In this document: positions 57,649 through 64,000 of the stretch, in pieces
How the letters are laid out: every line of letters starts with the position of its first letter
How positions within the stretch are numbered: position 1 is the stretch's first letter
Source of the DNA: Lactobacillus sp. CBA3606
GTDB taxonomy: Bacteria; Bacillota; Bacilli; Lactobacillales; Lactobacillaceae
Assembly (NCBI RefSeq): GCF_002970935.1
Contig: NZ_CP027194.1
Location: 124,001 to 188,000, forward strand
Direction: 5' to 3'
Length of the DNA: 64,000 nucleotides
Made by a program: the position numbers and the translations under genes
Notes under the pieces: model-generated
What the model was told of the DNA's origin: nothing
What the model saw: the letters and a program-made list of their open reading frames with translations, nothing else
Databases searched by the model: none

Positions 57649-60072
57649 ATGGCATATAATCATCAGATTATTGAACGCAAGTGGCAACATTATTGGAAAG
57701 CTAACAAAACGTTCAAGACGTTAGATACAACGGATAAAAAGAAATATTACGCTTTGGATATGTTCCCATATCCATCTGGTCAAGGCTTACACGTCGGTCA
57801 TCCAGAAGGCTACACTGCGACGGATATCATGTCACGGTTGAAACGGATGCAAGGGTATAACGTGTTACATCCAATGGGGTGGGATGCGTTTGGGTTACCA
57901 GCTGAACAGTATGCGTTAAAGACGGGCCACAACCCGAAGGACTTTACAGCGCAAAATATTAAGAACTTTAAACGTCAAATTCGGTCATTGGGCTTTTCCT
58001 ATGATTGGGATCGTGAAGTTAATACCACGGACCCGACATTCTACAAATGGACTCAATGGATTTTTGAACAATTATACAAACGAGGCTTGGCCTATGAATC
58101 TGAAACGCTAGTTAACTGGGCACCAGATATGATGGGCGGGACTGTGGTCTCAAACGAAGAAGTCATTGATGGCAAGACTGAACGGGGCGGCTACGACGTT
58201 TATCGGGTGCCAATGAAACAATGGAGCTTAAAGATTACGGCGTATGCTGATCGATTGATTGATGATTTAGATGATATTGATTGGCCTGAAAATATTAAAG
58301 AACAACAACGGAATTGGATTGGTCGTTCGGTCGGAGCTGCGATTAAGTTTAAAGTTGCGGACCATGACGATCAGGTCATCGAAGTCTTCTCAACTCGGCC
58401 AGATACGCTATACGGCGCTAGTTACATGGTGTTAGCACCAGAACATGCCCTCGTTGAAAGCTTAACCACGCCAGCGCAAGCGGCTGCGATTAAAGCTTAT
58501 AAAGCTAAGATTGCGACTAAGTCTGATTTGGAACGGACCGATCTTAACAAAGATAAGACCGGGGTCTTTACTGGGAGCTATGGCATCAACCCAGTTAATG
58601 GCGAAAAGTTGCCCATCTGGATTGCTGATTATGTTTTAGCTTCTTATGGGACCGGGGCCATTATGGCTGTACCAGCGCATGATGACCGTGATTTCGAGTT
58701 CGCCCAGAAGTTCGACTTACCCATCAAACCCGTTATTGCCGGTGAGAATGACTATGCTAGCCAGTCTTACACGGGTGATGGCGTTCATATCAATTCTGGC
58801 ATTGTCGATGGTCTCGAAAAACAACCCGCGATTGATAAAATGATCGACTGGTTAGTTGCCCATAACTGTGGTGAAAAGAAAGTCAATTATCGGTTACGAG
58901 ATTGGATTTTCTCACGGCAACGCTATTGGGGCGAACCGATTCCGGTGATTCATTGGGAAGATGGCGAAACCACATTAGTGCCAGAAGATGAATTGCCGTT
59001 ACGCTTACCCGCAACTAAGAACTTGGAACCTTCCGGAACCGGTGAAAGTCCATTAGCTAACATTGACGATTGGGTTAATGTGGTCGATGAAAATGGCCGT
59101 AAAGGGAAGCGTGAAACGAACACGATGCCACAATGGGCAGGGAGTTCGTGGTACTTCTTACGTTACGTTGATCCACACAATCCAGATGCCTTGGCCGATT
59201 ATGACAAGCTCAAGTATTGGTCACCTGTGGACTTGTATGTTGGCGGGGCTGAACATGCAGTGCTCCATTTATTGTATGCACGGTTCTGGCACAAGTTCTT
59301 ATATGATTTGGGTGTGGTTCCAAACAAAGAACCTTTCCAAAAGCTCGTTAACCAAGGAATGATTTTAGGCGATAACCATGAAAAAATGTCTAAGTCACGT
59401 GGCAACGTCGTTAATCCAGATGATATTGTGGACCAATATGGGGCCGATACGTTACGTCTCTATGAAATGTTCATGGGACCATTGGAAGCGTCAATTCCAT
59501 GGAGTACGGATGGCTTACATGGTGCTAACAAGTGGATTGAACGGGTTTGGCGGTTAATTGTGGATGAAAATAATCGTGTCCGTGACCGGGTAACGACTTT
59601 TAACGACGGTAAGTTGACGAAAGTCTATAACGAAACAGTTAAAAAAGTGACGGCCGACTATGAAGCAATGCGGTTTAATATTGCCATTTCACAAATGATG
59701 GTCTTTGTTAACGAAGCTTACAAAGTAGATGATTTACCGATTATTTACATTGAAGGACTCGTCAAGTTAATTGCGCCAATCATGCCGCATTTGGCTGAAG
59801 AACTCTGGTCATTGTTAGGTCATGAAAAGACGATTACGTATGCGATGTGGCCAACTTATGATGAATCTAAGCTCGTCGAAGCAACGGTGCAAATTGTCTT
59901 GCAAGTCAATGGTAAAGTCCGTTCACATGCGGAAGTTAGCAAGGATCTCGGCCAAGCTGAACTTGAAAAACTAGCTTTAGCGGATGCCAAGGTACAAGAA
60001 TTTACAGCGGGTAAAACGATTCGCAAAGTGATTGCGATTCCTGGTAAATTAGTTAATATTGTCGCTAATTAA
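57649..60072 (+). CDS. leuS: Leucyl-tRNA synthetase
   Basis: Charges tRNA-Leu. The 807-residue class I synthetase has the HIGH motif (LHVGHPEGY) near residue 51, the CP1 editing domain ([20 protein letters not shown] near 335), KMSKS in [14 protein letters not shown] near residue 580, and the anticodon-binding end. Expression is controlled by the upstream T-box. AGAGAGGGGC precedes the ATG. The chain is intact and normal in length. Confidence 0.97.
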   Translation: MAYNHQIIERKWQHYWKANKTFKTLDTTDKKKYYALDMFPYPSGQGLHVGHPEGYTATDIMSRLKRMQGYNVLHPMGWDAFGLPAEQYALKTGHNPKDFTAQNIKNFKRQIRSLGFSYDWDREVNTTDPTFYKWTQWIFEQLYKRGLAYESETLVNWAPDMMGGTVVSNEEVIDGKTERGGYDVYRVPMKQWSLKITAYADRLIDDLDDIDWPENIKEQQRNWIGRSVGAAIKFKVADHDDQVIEVFSTRPDTLYGASYMVLAPEHALVESLTTPAQAAAIKAYKAKIATKSDLERTDLNKDKTGVFTGSYGINPVNGEKLPIWIADYVLASYGTGAIMAVPAHDDRDFEFAQKFDLPIKPVIAGENDYASQSYTGDGVHINSGIVDGLEKQPAIDKMIDWLVAHNCGEKKVNYRLRDWIFSRQRYWGEPIPVIHWEDGETTLVPEDELPLRLPATKNLEPSGTGESPLANIDDWVNVVDENGRKGKRETNTMPQWAGSSWYFLRYVDPHNPDALADYDKLKYWSPVDLYVGGAEHAVLHLLYARFWHKFLYDLGVVPNKEPFQKLVNQGMILGDNHEKMSKSRGNVVNPDDIVDQYGADTLRLYEMFMGPLEASIPWSTDGLHGANKWIERVWRLIVDENNRVRDRVTTFNDGKLTKVYNETVKKVTADYEAMRFNIAISQMMVFVNEAYKVDDLPIIYIEGLVKLIAPIMPHLAEELWSLLGHEKTITYAMWPTYDESKLVEATVQIVLQVNGKVRSHAEVSKDLGQAELEKLALADAKVQEFTAGKTIRKVIAIPGKLVNIVAN

Positions 60073-60088
60073 AGGTGATAATAACGCG

Positions 60089-60119
60089 AAAAGTCTGAGG
60101 CGAAGTCTCAGGCTTTTTT
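60089..60119 (+). terminator. leuS terminator
   Basis: AAGTCTGAG and CTCAGGCTTTTTT pair with a short loop. Confidence 0.85.
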
Positions 60120-60181
60120 GGTCTAGTCAGATTGCGGTTCGTTAAGGTTCGATTAAAGTCGTCCAGAAGTTTAGAATTAAA

Positions 60182-60210
60182 TTGCAAGTTCACTATATTT
60201 CATCTAAAAT
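60182..60210 (+). promoter_or_regulatory. Promoter of the flippase-rsuA operon
   Basis: TTGCAA (60182-60187), 17-base spacer, TAAAAT (60205-60210). Confidence 0.7.
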
Positions 60211-60245
60211 AGTTAAGATTGAACTAAGAAAGTGGGTTACAAAAC

Positions 60246-61916
60246 ATGTCTGAGGAACCAAAAGCCGATCAACCGCAAAGTGGCCACGTTAATTCCGAAG
60301 CTGACGCACATCAAAAAATGGTGCGCGGGTCAGCTTGGATGACGGCGGGCAGTCTTTTCTCACGAATTCTTGGCGCCATTTATATTATTCCATGGGTCAT
60401 GTGGTTAGGTAGCAATTCGATGCAAGGTAATGCGCTATATGCCAAAGGCTATAATATTTATAGCTTCTTCTTGTTGGTGGCCATCGGTGGCATTCCTTCG
60501 GCCATTTCTAAACAAATTTCTGAATATAATGCGATTAATGAATATGGTGTCGGCCAACGGCTCTTTAAACGCGGGCTATTATTAGCTGGTGCGATGGGGA
60601 TTGCCTCTGGAGCCATTCTTTGGTTTGGCGCACAACCGATTGCTTTGATCTTTGGCGGTGGCGATCCGCATGTGATTCCGGTGTTACGGGCTTTGGCGAT
60701 TGCCTTGGTGATTATTCCACCGATGGCTTTAATGCGAGGCTTTTTTCAAGGCTACCAGCAAATGGCACCGTCTGCGGTTTCTCAGTTTGTTGAACAGGTT
60801 TTTCGGGTCGTCTACATGTTGGCGGCCACCTATTTTATCATGCGTATTCAAAATGGTAACTGGGTTAATGCAATTACGCAATCGACCTTTGCGGCCTTTA
60901 TTGGGGCCGCTGCCAGTTGTTTACTGCTAGGGTGGTATTATTACCGCCAACGTCCTGAACTCAATCGGTTGGCGGCTCAGAGTGAAGCTAAGCTGGTTAT
61001 TCCGGTATGGCAGTTATTTAAAGATATCATTGTGCAAGCCATTCCGTTCATTGTGATTGATACGGCTACGACGGTCTTTAACTTGTTAGATCAAGCGACT
61101 TTCCAGCCAATTATGCAGGCAACTTTTCATATTAAGGTGGAAAGTATCAATACGCTTTATGCGTTATTTGCCTTTAATTCCAATAAATTAGTGATGATTA
61201 TTGTCTCGTTAGCTTCCGCGATTGCAATTACCGTGGTGCCATTATTATCAGAATCATTAGCAGCGCAAAATTTACGCAATATTCGCCAACAATTAGAAGA
61301 TGCGATTATTTTGTTCCTGTTCATTATGATTCCGGGCGCCTTAGGGATGGCAGCGGTCGCGCAACCGTTGAATACGTTATTTTATGGTTACGATCAAACG
61401 GGGGCCGTGATTTTACAAATTGCCGCTTTTACGGCGATTATTCTCGGGCTCTTTACTGTCGTTTCAGCGTTAATGCAAGGGTTGTCGCGCAATCGAGATG
61501 TTATTCGATTTTATTTGATTGGTCTAGGAGTCAAGCTAGTTCTACAATGGCCTTGTATTGTGTTACTTTCAGCGGCCGGTCCATTAGTAGCGACAGCAAT
61601 TGGGATGTTGGTAGCGAGTCTTTTAATCTTGCATGACTTAGAGGTTAACTTTGGCGTTCGTTATGTGAAATTATTGCCTAAAATCAATCGGATTCTCATG
61701 TATTCGATTGTGACTTATGTGGCTGCTAAAGTTGCCGTATATGGGCTAAATTTAATATTTAACGAACAACGTCAGACGCAAGCATTAATTATTTTATTAA
61801 TAGCGGTGGCAATTGGTGGCGGCGTGTACGTATACTTTGCTTTGCGGTCTCGTTTGGCAGATATAATGATTGGAGCTAAGGCCGATGGATTGCGGCGCAA
61901 GCTCCGGATTAAGTAG
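60246..61916 (+). CDS. MOP-superfamily lipid flippase (SpoVB/MurJ-like)
   Basis: A 556-residue polysaccharide-biosynthesis-type transporter with about 14 membrane helices. It starts with a hydrophilic tail of about 30 residues and the family opening RGSAWMTAGSLFSRILGAIY, then GGIPSAISKQISEYNAINEY near residue 80. Related Firmicutes proteins (SpoVB, MurJ/Amj-group) flip lipid-linked cell wall precursors. It ends 4 bases before the pseudouridine synthase gene, so they are co-transcribed. The precise lipid substrate is not shown. Confidence 0.88.
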   Translation: MSEEPKADQPQSGHVNSEADAHQKMVRGSAWMTAGSLFSRILGAIYIIPWVMWLGSNSMQGNALYAKGYNIYSFFLLVAIGGIPSAISKQISEYNAINEYGVGQRLFKRGLLLAGAMGIASGAILWFGAQPIALIFGGGDPHVIPVLRALAIALVIIPPMALMRGFFQGYQQMAPSAVSQFVEQVFRVVYMLAATYFIMRIQNGNWVNAITQSTFAAFIGAAASCLLLGWYYYRQRPELNRLAAQSEAKLVIPVWQLFKDIIVQAIPFIVIDTATTVFNLLDQATFQPIMQATFHIKVESINTLYALFAFNSNKLVMIIVSLASAIAITVVPLLSESLAAQNLRNIRQQLEDAIILFLFIMIPGALGMAAVAQPLNTLFYGYDQTGAVILQIAAFTAIILGLFTVVSALMQGLSRNRDVIRFYLIGLGVKLVLQWPCIVLLSAAGPLVATAIGMLVASLLILHDLEVNFGVRYVKLLPKINRILMYSIVTYVAAKVAVYGLNLIFNEQRQTQALIILLIAVAIGGGVYVYFALRSRLADIMIGAKADGLRRKLRIK

Positions 61917-61920
61917 GTGA

Positions 61921-62664
61921 ATGATGCGAATTGATAAATTTTTACATGCGATGCGAATTGGGACCCGAACCCAAGTCCGCCGTTTGATTAAAGACGGTCA
62001 TATTACGGCCAATGGTGAGCGCGTTTTATCGGGGAAGCAACAAGTTAATCCGGTCAATGATGTGGTTAGCTTAGATGAGCAGCCTGTCAGTTATCAACAG
62101 TATTTTTATTATGTGATGAATAAACCAGTTGGGGTTATCACCGCAACGGTTGATGATCAAGCGAAGACGGTCTTGGATTTATTTAATACGACGGATTATC
62201 GTGACGACTTGTTTCCAATTGGTCGCTTAGATAAGGATACGGAAGGTGTATTGGTGATTACCAATGATGGGGCGTTGTCCCATGCCTTGTTGGCACCAGC
62301 CCATCATGTTACTAAGGTATATGAAGCTGAAGTAACTGGTGAAATTACGGCTGCGCAAGTGGCTGGTTTTAATGATGGCATTACTTTAAAAGACGGGACG
62401 CAATTGCAACCCGCAGCCGCTGAAATTGTTGCTTTTCATGAGATTGAAAACTTTACGACATTACGGATTAAAATCCATGAAGGTAAGTATCATCAAGTTA
62501 AACGGATGGTCGGGACTTTAGGCGAGCGTGTCGTGCAGTTGCGACGGATTGCCTTTGGTTCTTTAGAATTACCGGTTGGGTTACTTGCAGGTAATTACCG
62601 AGCGTTAACGGATGCTGAACTAGTGGCGTTAAAGGCGGATGCTGGGCATCCTGATGAAGATTAA
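61921..62664 (+). CDS. rRNA pseudouridine synthase, RsuA/RluB family
   Basis: A 247-residue synthase. An S4 RNA-binding domain covers residues 1-60 (RIDKFLHAMRIGTRTQVRRL, then IKDGHITANGERVLSG). The catalytic domain carries the active-site Asp in GRLDKDTEGVLVITNDGAL near residue 105. RsuA-group enzymes make pseudouridine in rRNA. It is the second gene of the flippase operon; AGGTGA overlaps its start at ATG 61921, with another ATG at 61924. The target site (16S U516 or other) is not determined. Confidence 0.9.
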   Translation: MMRIDKFLHAMRIGTRTQVRRLIKDGHITANGERVLSGKQQVNPVNDVVSLDEQPVSYQQYFYYVMNKPVGVITATVDDQAKTVLDLFNTTDYRDDLFPIGRLDKDTEGVLVITNDGALSHALLAPAHHVTKVYEAEVTGEITAAQVAGFNDGITLKDGTQLQPAAAEIVAFHEIENFTTLRIKIHEGKYHQVKRMVGTLGERVVQLRRIAFGSLELPVGLLAGNYRALTDAELVALKADAGHPDED

Positions 62665-62674
62665 GGCGTCAAAA

Positions 62675-62706
62675 AGTCTGAGTGTGACAGCTTAGGCTTT
62701 TTTTGT
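62675..62706 (+). terminator. Terminator of the flippase-rsuA operon
   Basis: AAAGTCTGAG and CTTAGGCTTT pair, followed by TTTT. Confidence 0.75.
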
Positions 62707-62714
62707 TCGATTAT

Positions 62715-62818
62715 GTGTTGCACTTCAATTGTAAATTCGTCCTTCAAACAAGTGAAAGATTACATAGATAATTAGTAGCTGTAAGATTACAGTTTTAATT
62801 CGACAAAGTGTTGCACTT
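62715..62818 (+). repeat. Direct repeat GTGTTGCACTT and palindrome upstream of the attenuator
   Basis: GTGTTGCACTT occurs at 62715-62725 and 62808-62818, 93 bases apart. Between them lies the palindrome CTGTAAGATTACAG (62779-62792). These may be regulator sites for the transporter promoter. Confidence 0.4.
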
Positions 62819-62821
62819 GGT

Positions 62822-62850
62822 TTGACAAGTCGTCACCCGTTAAATTAAAT
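62822..62850 (+). promoter_or_regulatory. Upstream promoter candidate
   Basis: TTGACA (62822-62827), 17-base spacer, TTAAAT (62845-62850). It directly follows the second GTGTTGCACTT repeat. Confidence 0.55.
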
Positions 62851-62861
62851 TTTAATTAGTA

Positions 62862-62890
62862 TTGACTTTGTAAAATGAGAATGATTTAAT
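62862..62890 (+). promoter_or_regulatory. Promoter for the leader peptide and transporter
   Basis: TTGACT (62862-62867), 17-base spacer, TTTAAT (62885-62890), 35 bases before the leader-peptide ATG. Confidence 0.65.
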
Positions 62891-62924
62891 GTAAACAACA
62901 ACAAAACGGAAAGGATCGATCGCA

Positions 62925-62981
62925 ATGACGAAACTATTACCAACTAATGCTTATTATTTTGGCTTTTATTACTTTAGGTAG
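62925..62981 (+). CDS. Aromatic-rich leader peptide, 18 aa
   Basis: ATG 62925 opens an 18-codon peptide: MTKLLPTNAYYFGFYYFR and stop TAG at 62979-62981. Seven of the last nine residues before the final Arg region are Tyr or Phe (codons 10-17: Tyr, Tyr, Phe, Gly, Phe, Tyr, Tyr, Phe). AAAGGA is about 9 bases upstream. It lies 35 bases after a promoter and is followed within one base by competing hairpins and a terminator. This is the classic layout of an attenuation leader that senses charged tRNA-Tyr/Phe. The downstream gene is an MFS transporter. That the peptide is translated is inferred. Confidence 0.75.
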   Translation: MTKLLPTNAYYFGFYYFR

Positions 62982-63157
62982 CGTTCGTATTGGTTCCTTA
63001 GATACGAACGTCACGCACGTTCGTGTCTAAGGTTAGCGAAGTCAGATTTGTCTTGGCCAGCTAGACACGGGAAGTCTAGCTGGTAATAATAGTCACTTGC
63101 ATCGTTTTTGATGAGGTGTCGCCTGCTAGATTTCTAAAATCTAGCAGGCTTTTTTTA
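62982..63157 (+). promoter_or_regulatory. Attenuator with mutually exclusive hairpins and terminator
   Basis: CGTTCGTAT (62982-62990) can pair with ATACGAACG (63002-63010). Alternatively CCTTAGATACGAACGT (62996-63011) pairs with ACGTTCGTGTCTAAGG (63017-63032) in a 16-bp stem. A second hairpin, CCAGCTAGAC/GTCTAGCTGG (63057-63083), is followed by the terminator GCCTGCTAGATTT/AAATCTAGCAGGC (63121-63149) with TTTTTTT. CCAGCTAGA can also pair with TCTAGCAGG of the terminator with one mismatch, giving an antiterminator. Confidence 0.75.
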
Positions 63158-63187
63158 TATTGTTGGACCTTTGAAGGAGGAAATGCT

Positions 63188-64000
63188 ATGACTAAGCGCC
63201 ATCGTAAAACGTTATCACTAAGCTTGTATTTAAATTACTTTGTCCACGGGTTGGGATTGATTATTTTAACGCAGAATATGCAAGCACTGAGCCATCATTG
63301 GCAAACCCCAATCGAAACGGTTTCTTATGTTATTTCAGGAATTGGGATTGGTCGGTTATTAGCTTATTTCATATTTGGGCAATTATCTGATCGATACGGT
63401 CGCAAAGTTTTCGTTAATTTAGGGATGTTAAGTTATTTTATCTTTTTCTTAGGAATGGCCTTTGTGCGCGATAGTCAAGTGGCCTATGGCTTAGCGATAT
63501 TGGCTGGGATTGCTAATTCGGCCCTTGATGCCGGTACTTATCCGACCTTCATGGAATTGAATGGCAATCAAGGTGCATCCAATGTGTTGTTAAAAGCATT
63601 CATGTCGGCCGGTGAATTTTTATTACCGCTGTTGATTGCGTCATTGGAAACGGCTCATTTATGGTATGGCTGGTCTTTCATGGTTGCCGCATTTATTTTG
63701 AGCCTTAATTTTTGGCAGTTAAATCGACAAAAATTTCCGCCAAAGAATCAAGCCTCAGCAGCAGTCGTTAAGACTAGTGCACCGTTATCAAGATTACGCC
63801 GTTGGCTAGCAACTATCGGTTTAGCTGGCTATGGTTACACCTCGATGGCATTAATGATTTTATATACGCAATGGATTAGCTTGTTTGTGACTCGTGAACT
63901 GAACTATTCGTCAATTACCGCGCACTTATTGTTGTCGCTTTATAGTATTGGGTCAATCAGTGGGGTTGTGCTCATCTTTATGAGTTTACGTTGGGGTGTC
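63188..64000 (+). CDS. MFS transporter, partial (3' end outside the window)
   Basis: From ATG 63188, with AAGGAGG 7 bases upstream, at least 271 residues are encoded. The N-terminus (LSLYLNYFVHGLGLIILTQN), the MFS signature GQLSDRYGRKVFVNLGML near residue 63 and NSALDAGTYPTFMELNG near 115 fit a 12-helix major facilitator. The substrate family is not evident. Placed after an aromatic leader peptide, it could carry an aromatic amino acid or a related precursor such as shikimate; this is inference from the leader. The frame runs past 64000. Confidence 0.85.
   Translation, partial: MTKRHRKTLSLSLYLNYFVHGLGLIILTQNMQALSHHWQTPIETVSYVISGIGIGRLLAYFIFGQLSDRYGRKVFVNLGMLSYFIFFLGMAFVRDSQVAYGLAILAGIANSALDAGTYPTFMELNGNQGASNVLLKAFMSAGEFLLPLLIASLETAHLWYGWSFMVAAFILSLNFWQLNRQKFPPKNQASAAVVKTSAPLSRLRRWLATIGLAGYGYTSMALMILYTQWISLFVTRELNYSSITAHLLLSLYSIGSISGVVLIFMSLRWGV

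Overview
This window looks like chromosomal DNA of a lactobacillus close to the Lactiplantibacillus plantarum group. The evidence is an L-2-hydroxyisocaproate dehydrogenase gene, a teichoic/lipoteichoic acid and glycolipid gene set (tagD, two glycosyltransferases, ltaS), an SMK-box (SAM-III) riboswitch before metK, a CtsR-type operator before clpE, a complete rRNA operon of lactobacillus type and strong AGGAGG ribosome binding sites, several used with TTG or GTG starts. The genus is inferred from gene content and memory of related genomes; no search was run.

Layout. 1-319: end of a frameshifted sugar transferase. 785-5117: a hypothetical gene, a minus-strand block encoding a sigma-like factor and three tiny DUF1659/DUF2922-type proteins, a divergent possible ComK-like protein, recX and an Ntdp/DUF402 phosphatase. 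5190-6800: an IS200/IS605-type element with a decayed tnpA and an intact tnpB. 6863-14569: an XRE regulator, a solitary Phd-like antitoxin, hicD, an AI-2E-type transporter, tagD, prfC, a GRP sugar transporter and a MucBP protein without an export signal. 14707-17039: LysR regulator, TauE-type exporter and DUF1634 partner. 17424-23261: an oppABCDF peptide uptake operon. 23428-28040: an AT-rich orphan gene, a small membrane protein, an RNase HI with a frameshifted tail, and clpE. 28461-30803: a small protein and ptsHI. 31106-39602: a cell-envelope block with two glycolipid glycosyltransferases, a flippase-like membrane protein, a DD-carboxypeptidase, an aminotransferase, YkuJ and LtaS.

39766-46258: a 16S-Ile-Ala-23S-5S operon with two promoters, processing stems and an 11-tRNA array. 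Immediately after tRNA-Leu (46259-48290) lies a graveyard of an IS3-type fragment, a membrane pseudogene, a phage ArpU-like remnant and an ASCH-like phage-type gene. 48347-54803: an acetyltransferase, a phosphoesterase, a candidate small RNA, then a methionine-linked group: an S-methylmethionine-type permease, homocysteine S-methyltransferase and metK under an SMK box. 54940-64000: a drug-type MFS pump, a PAP2 phosphatase, T-box-controlled leuS (specifier CTT), a SpoVB/MurJ-like flippase, an RsuA pseudouridine synthase, and a partial MFS transporter.

The most striking object is at 62925-63157, before that last transporter. An 18-codon peptide rich in Tyr and Phe is followed by mutually exclusive hairpins and a perfect terminator. 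It has the layout of a translation-coupled aromatic amino acid attenuator. Other items worth a look are the approximately 86-nt stand-alone RNA at 49943-50030, the TnpB element with a possible guide RNA, and the sigma/ComK-like locus.
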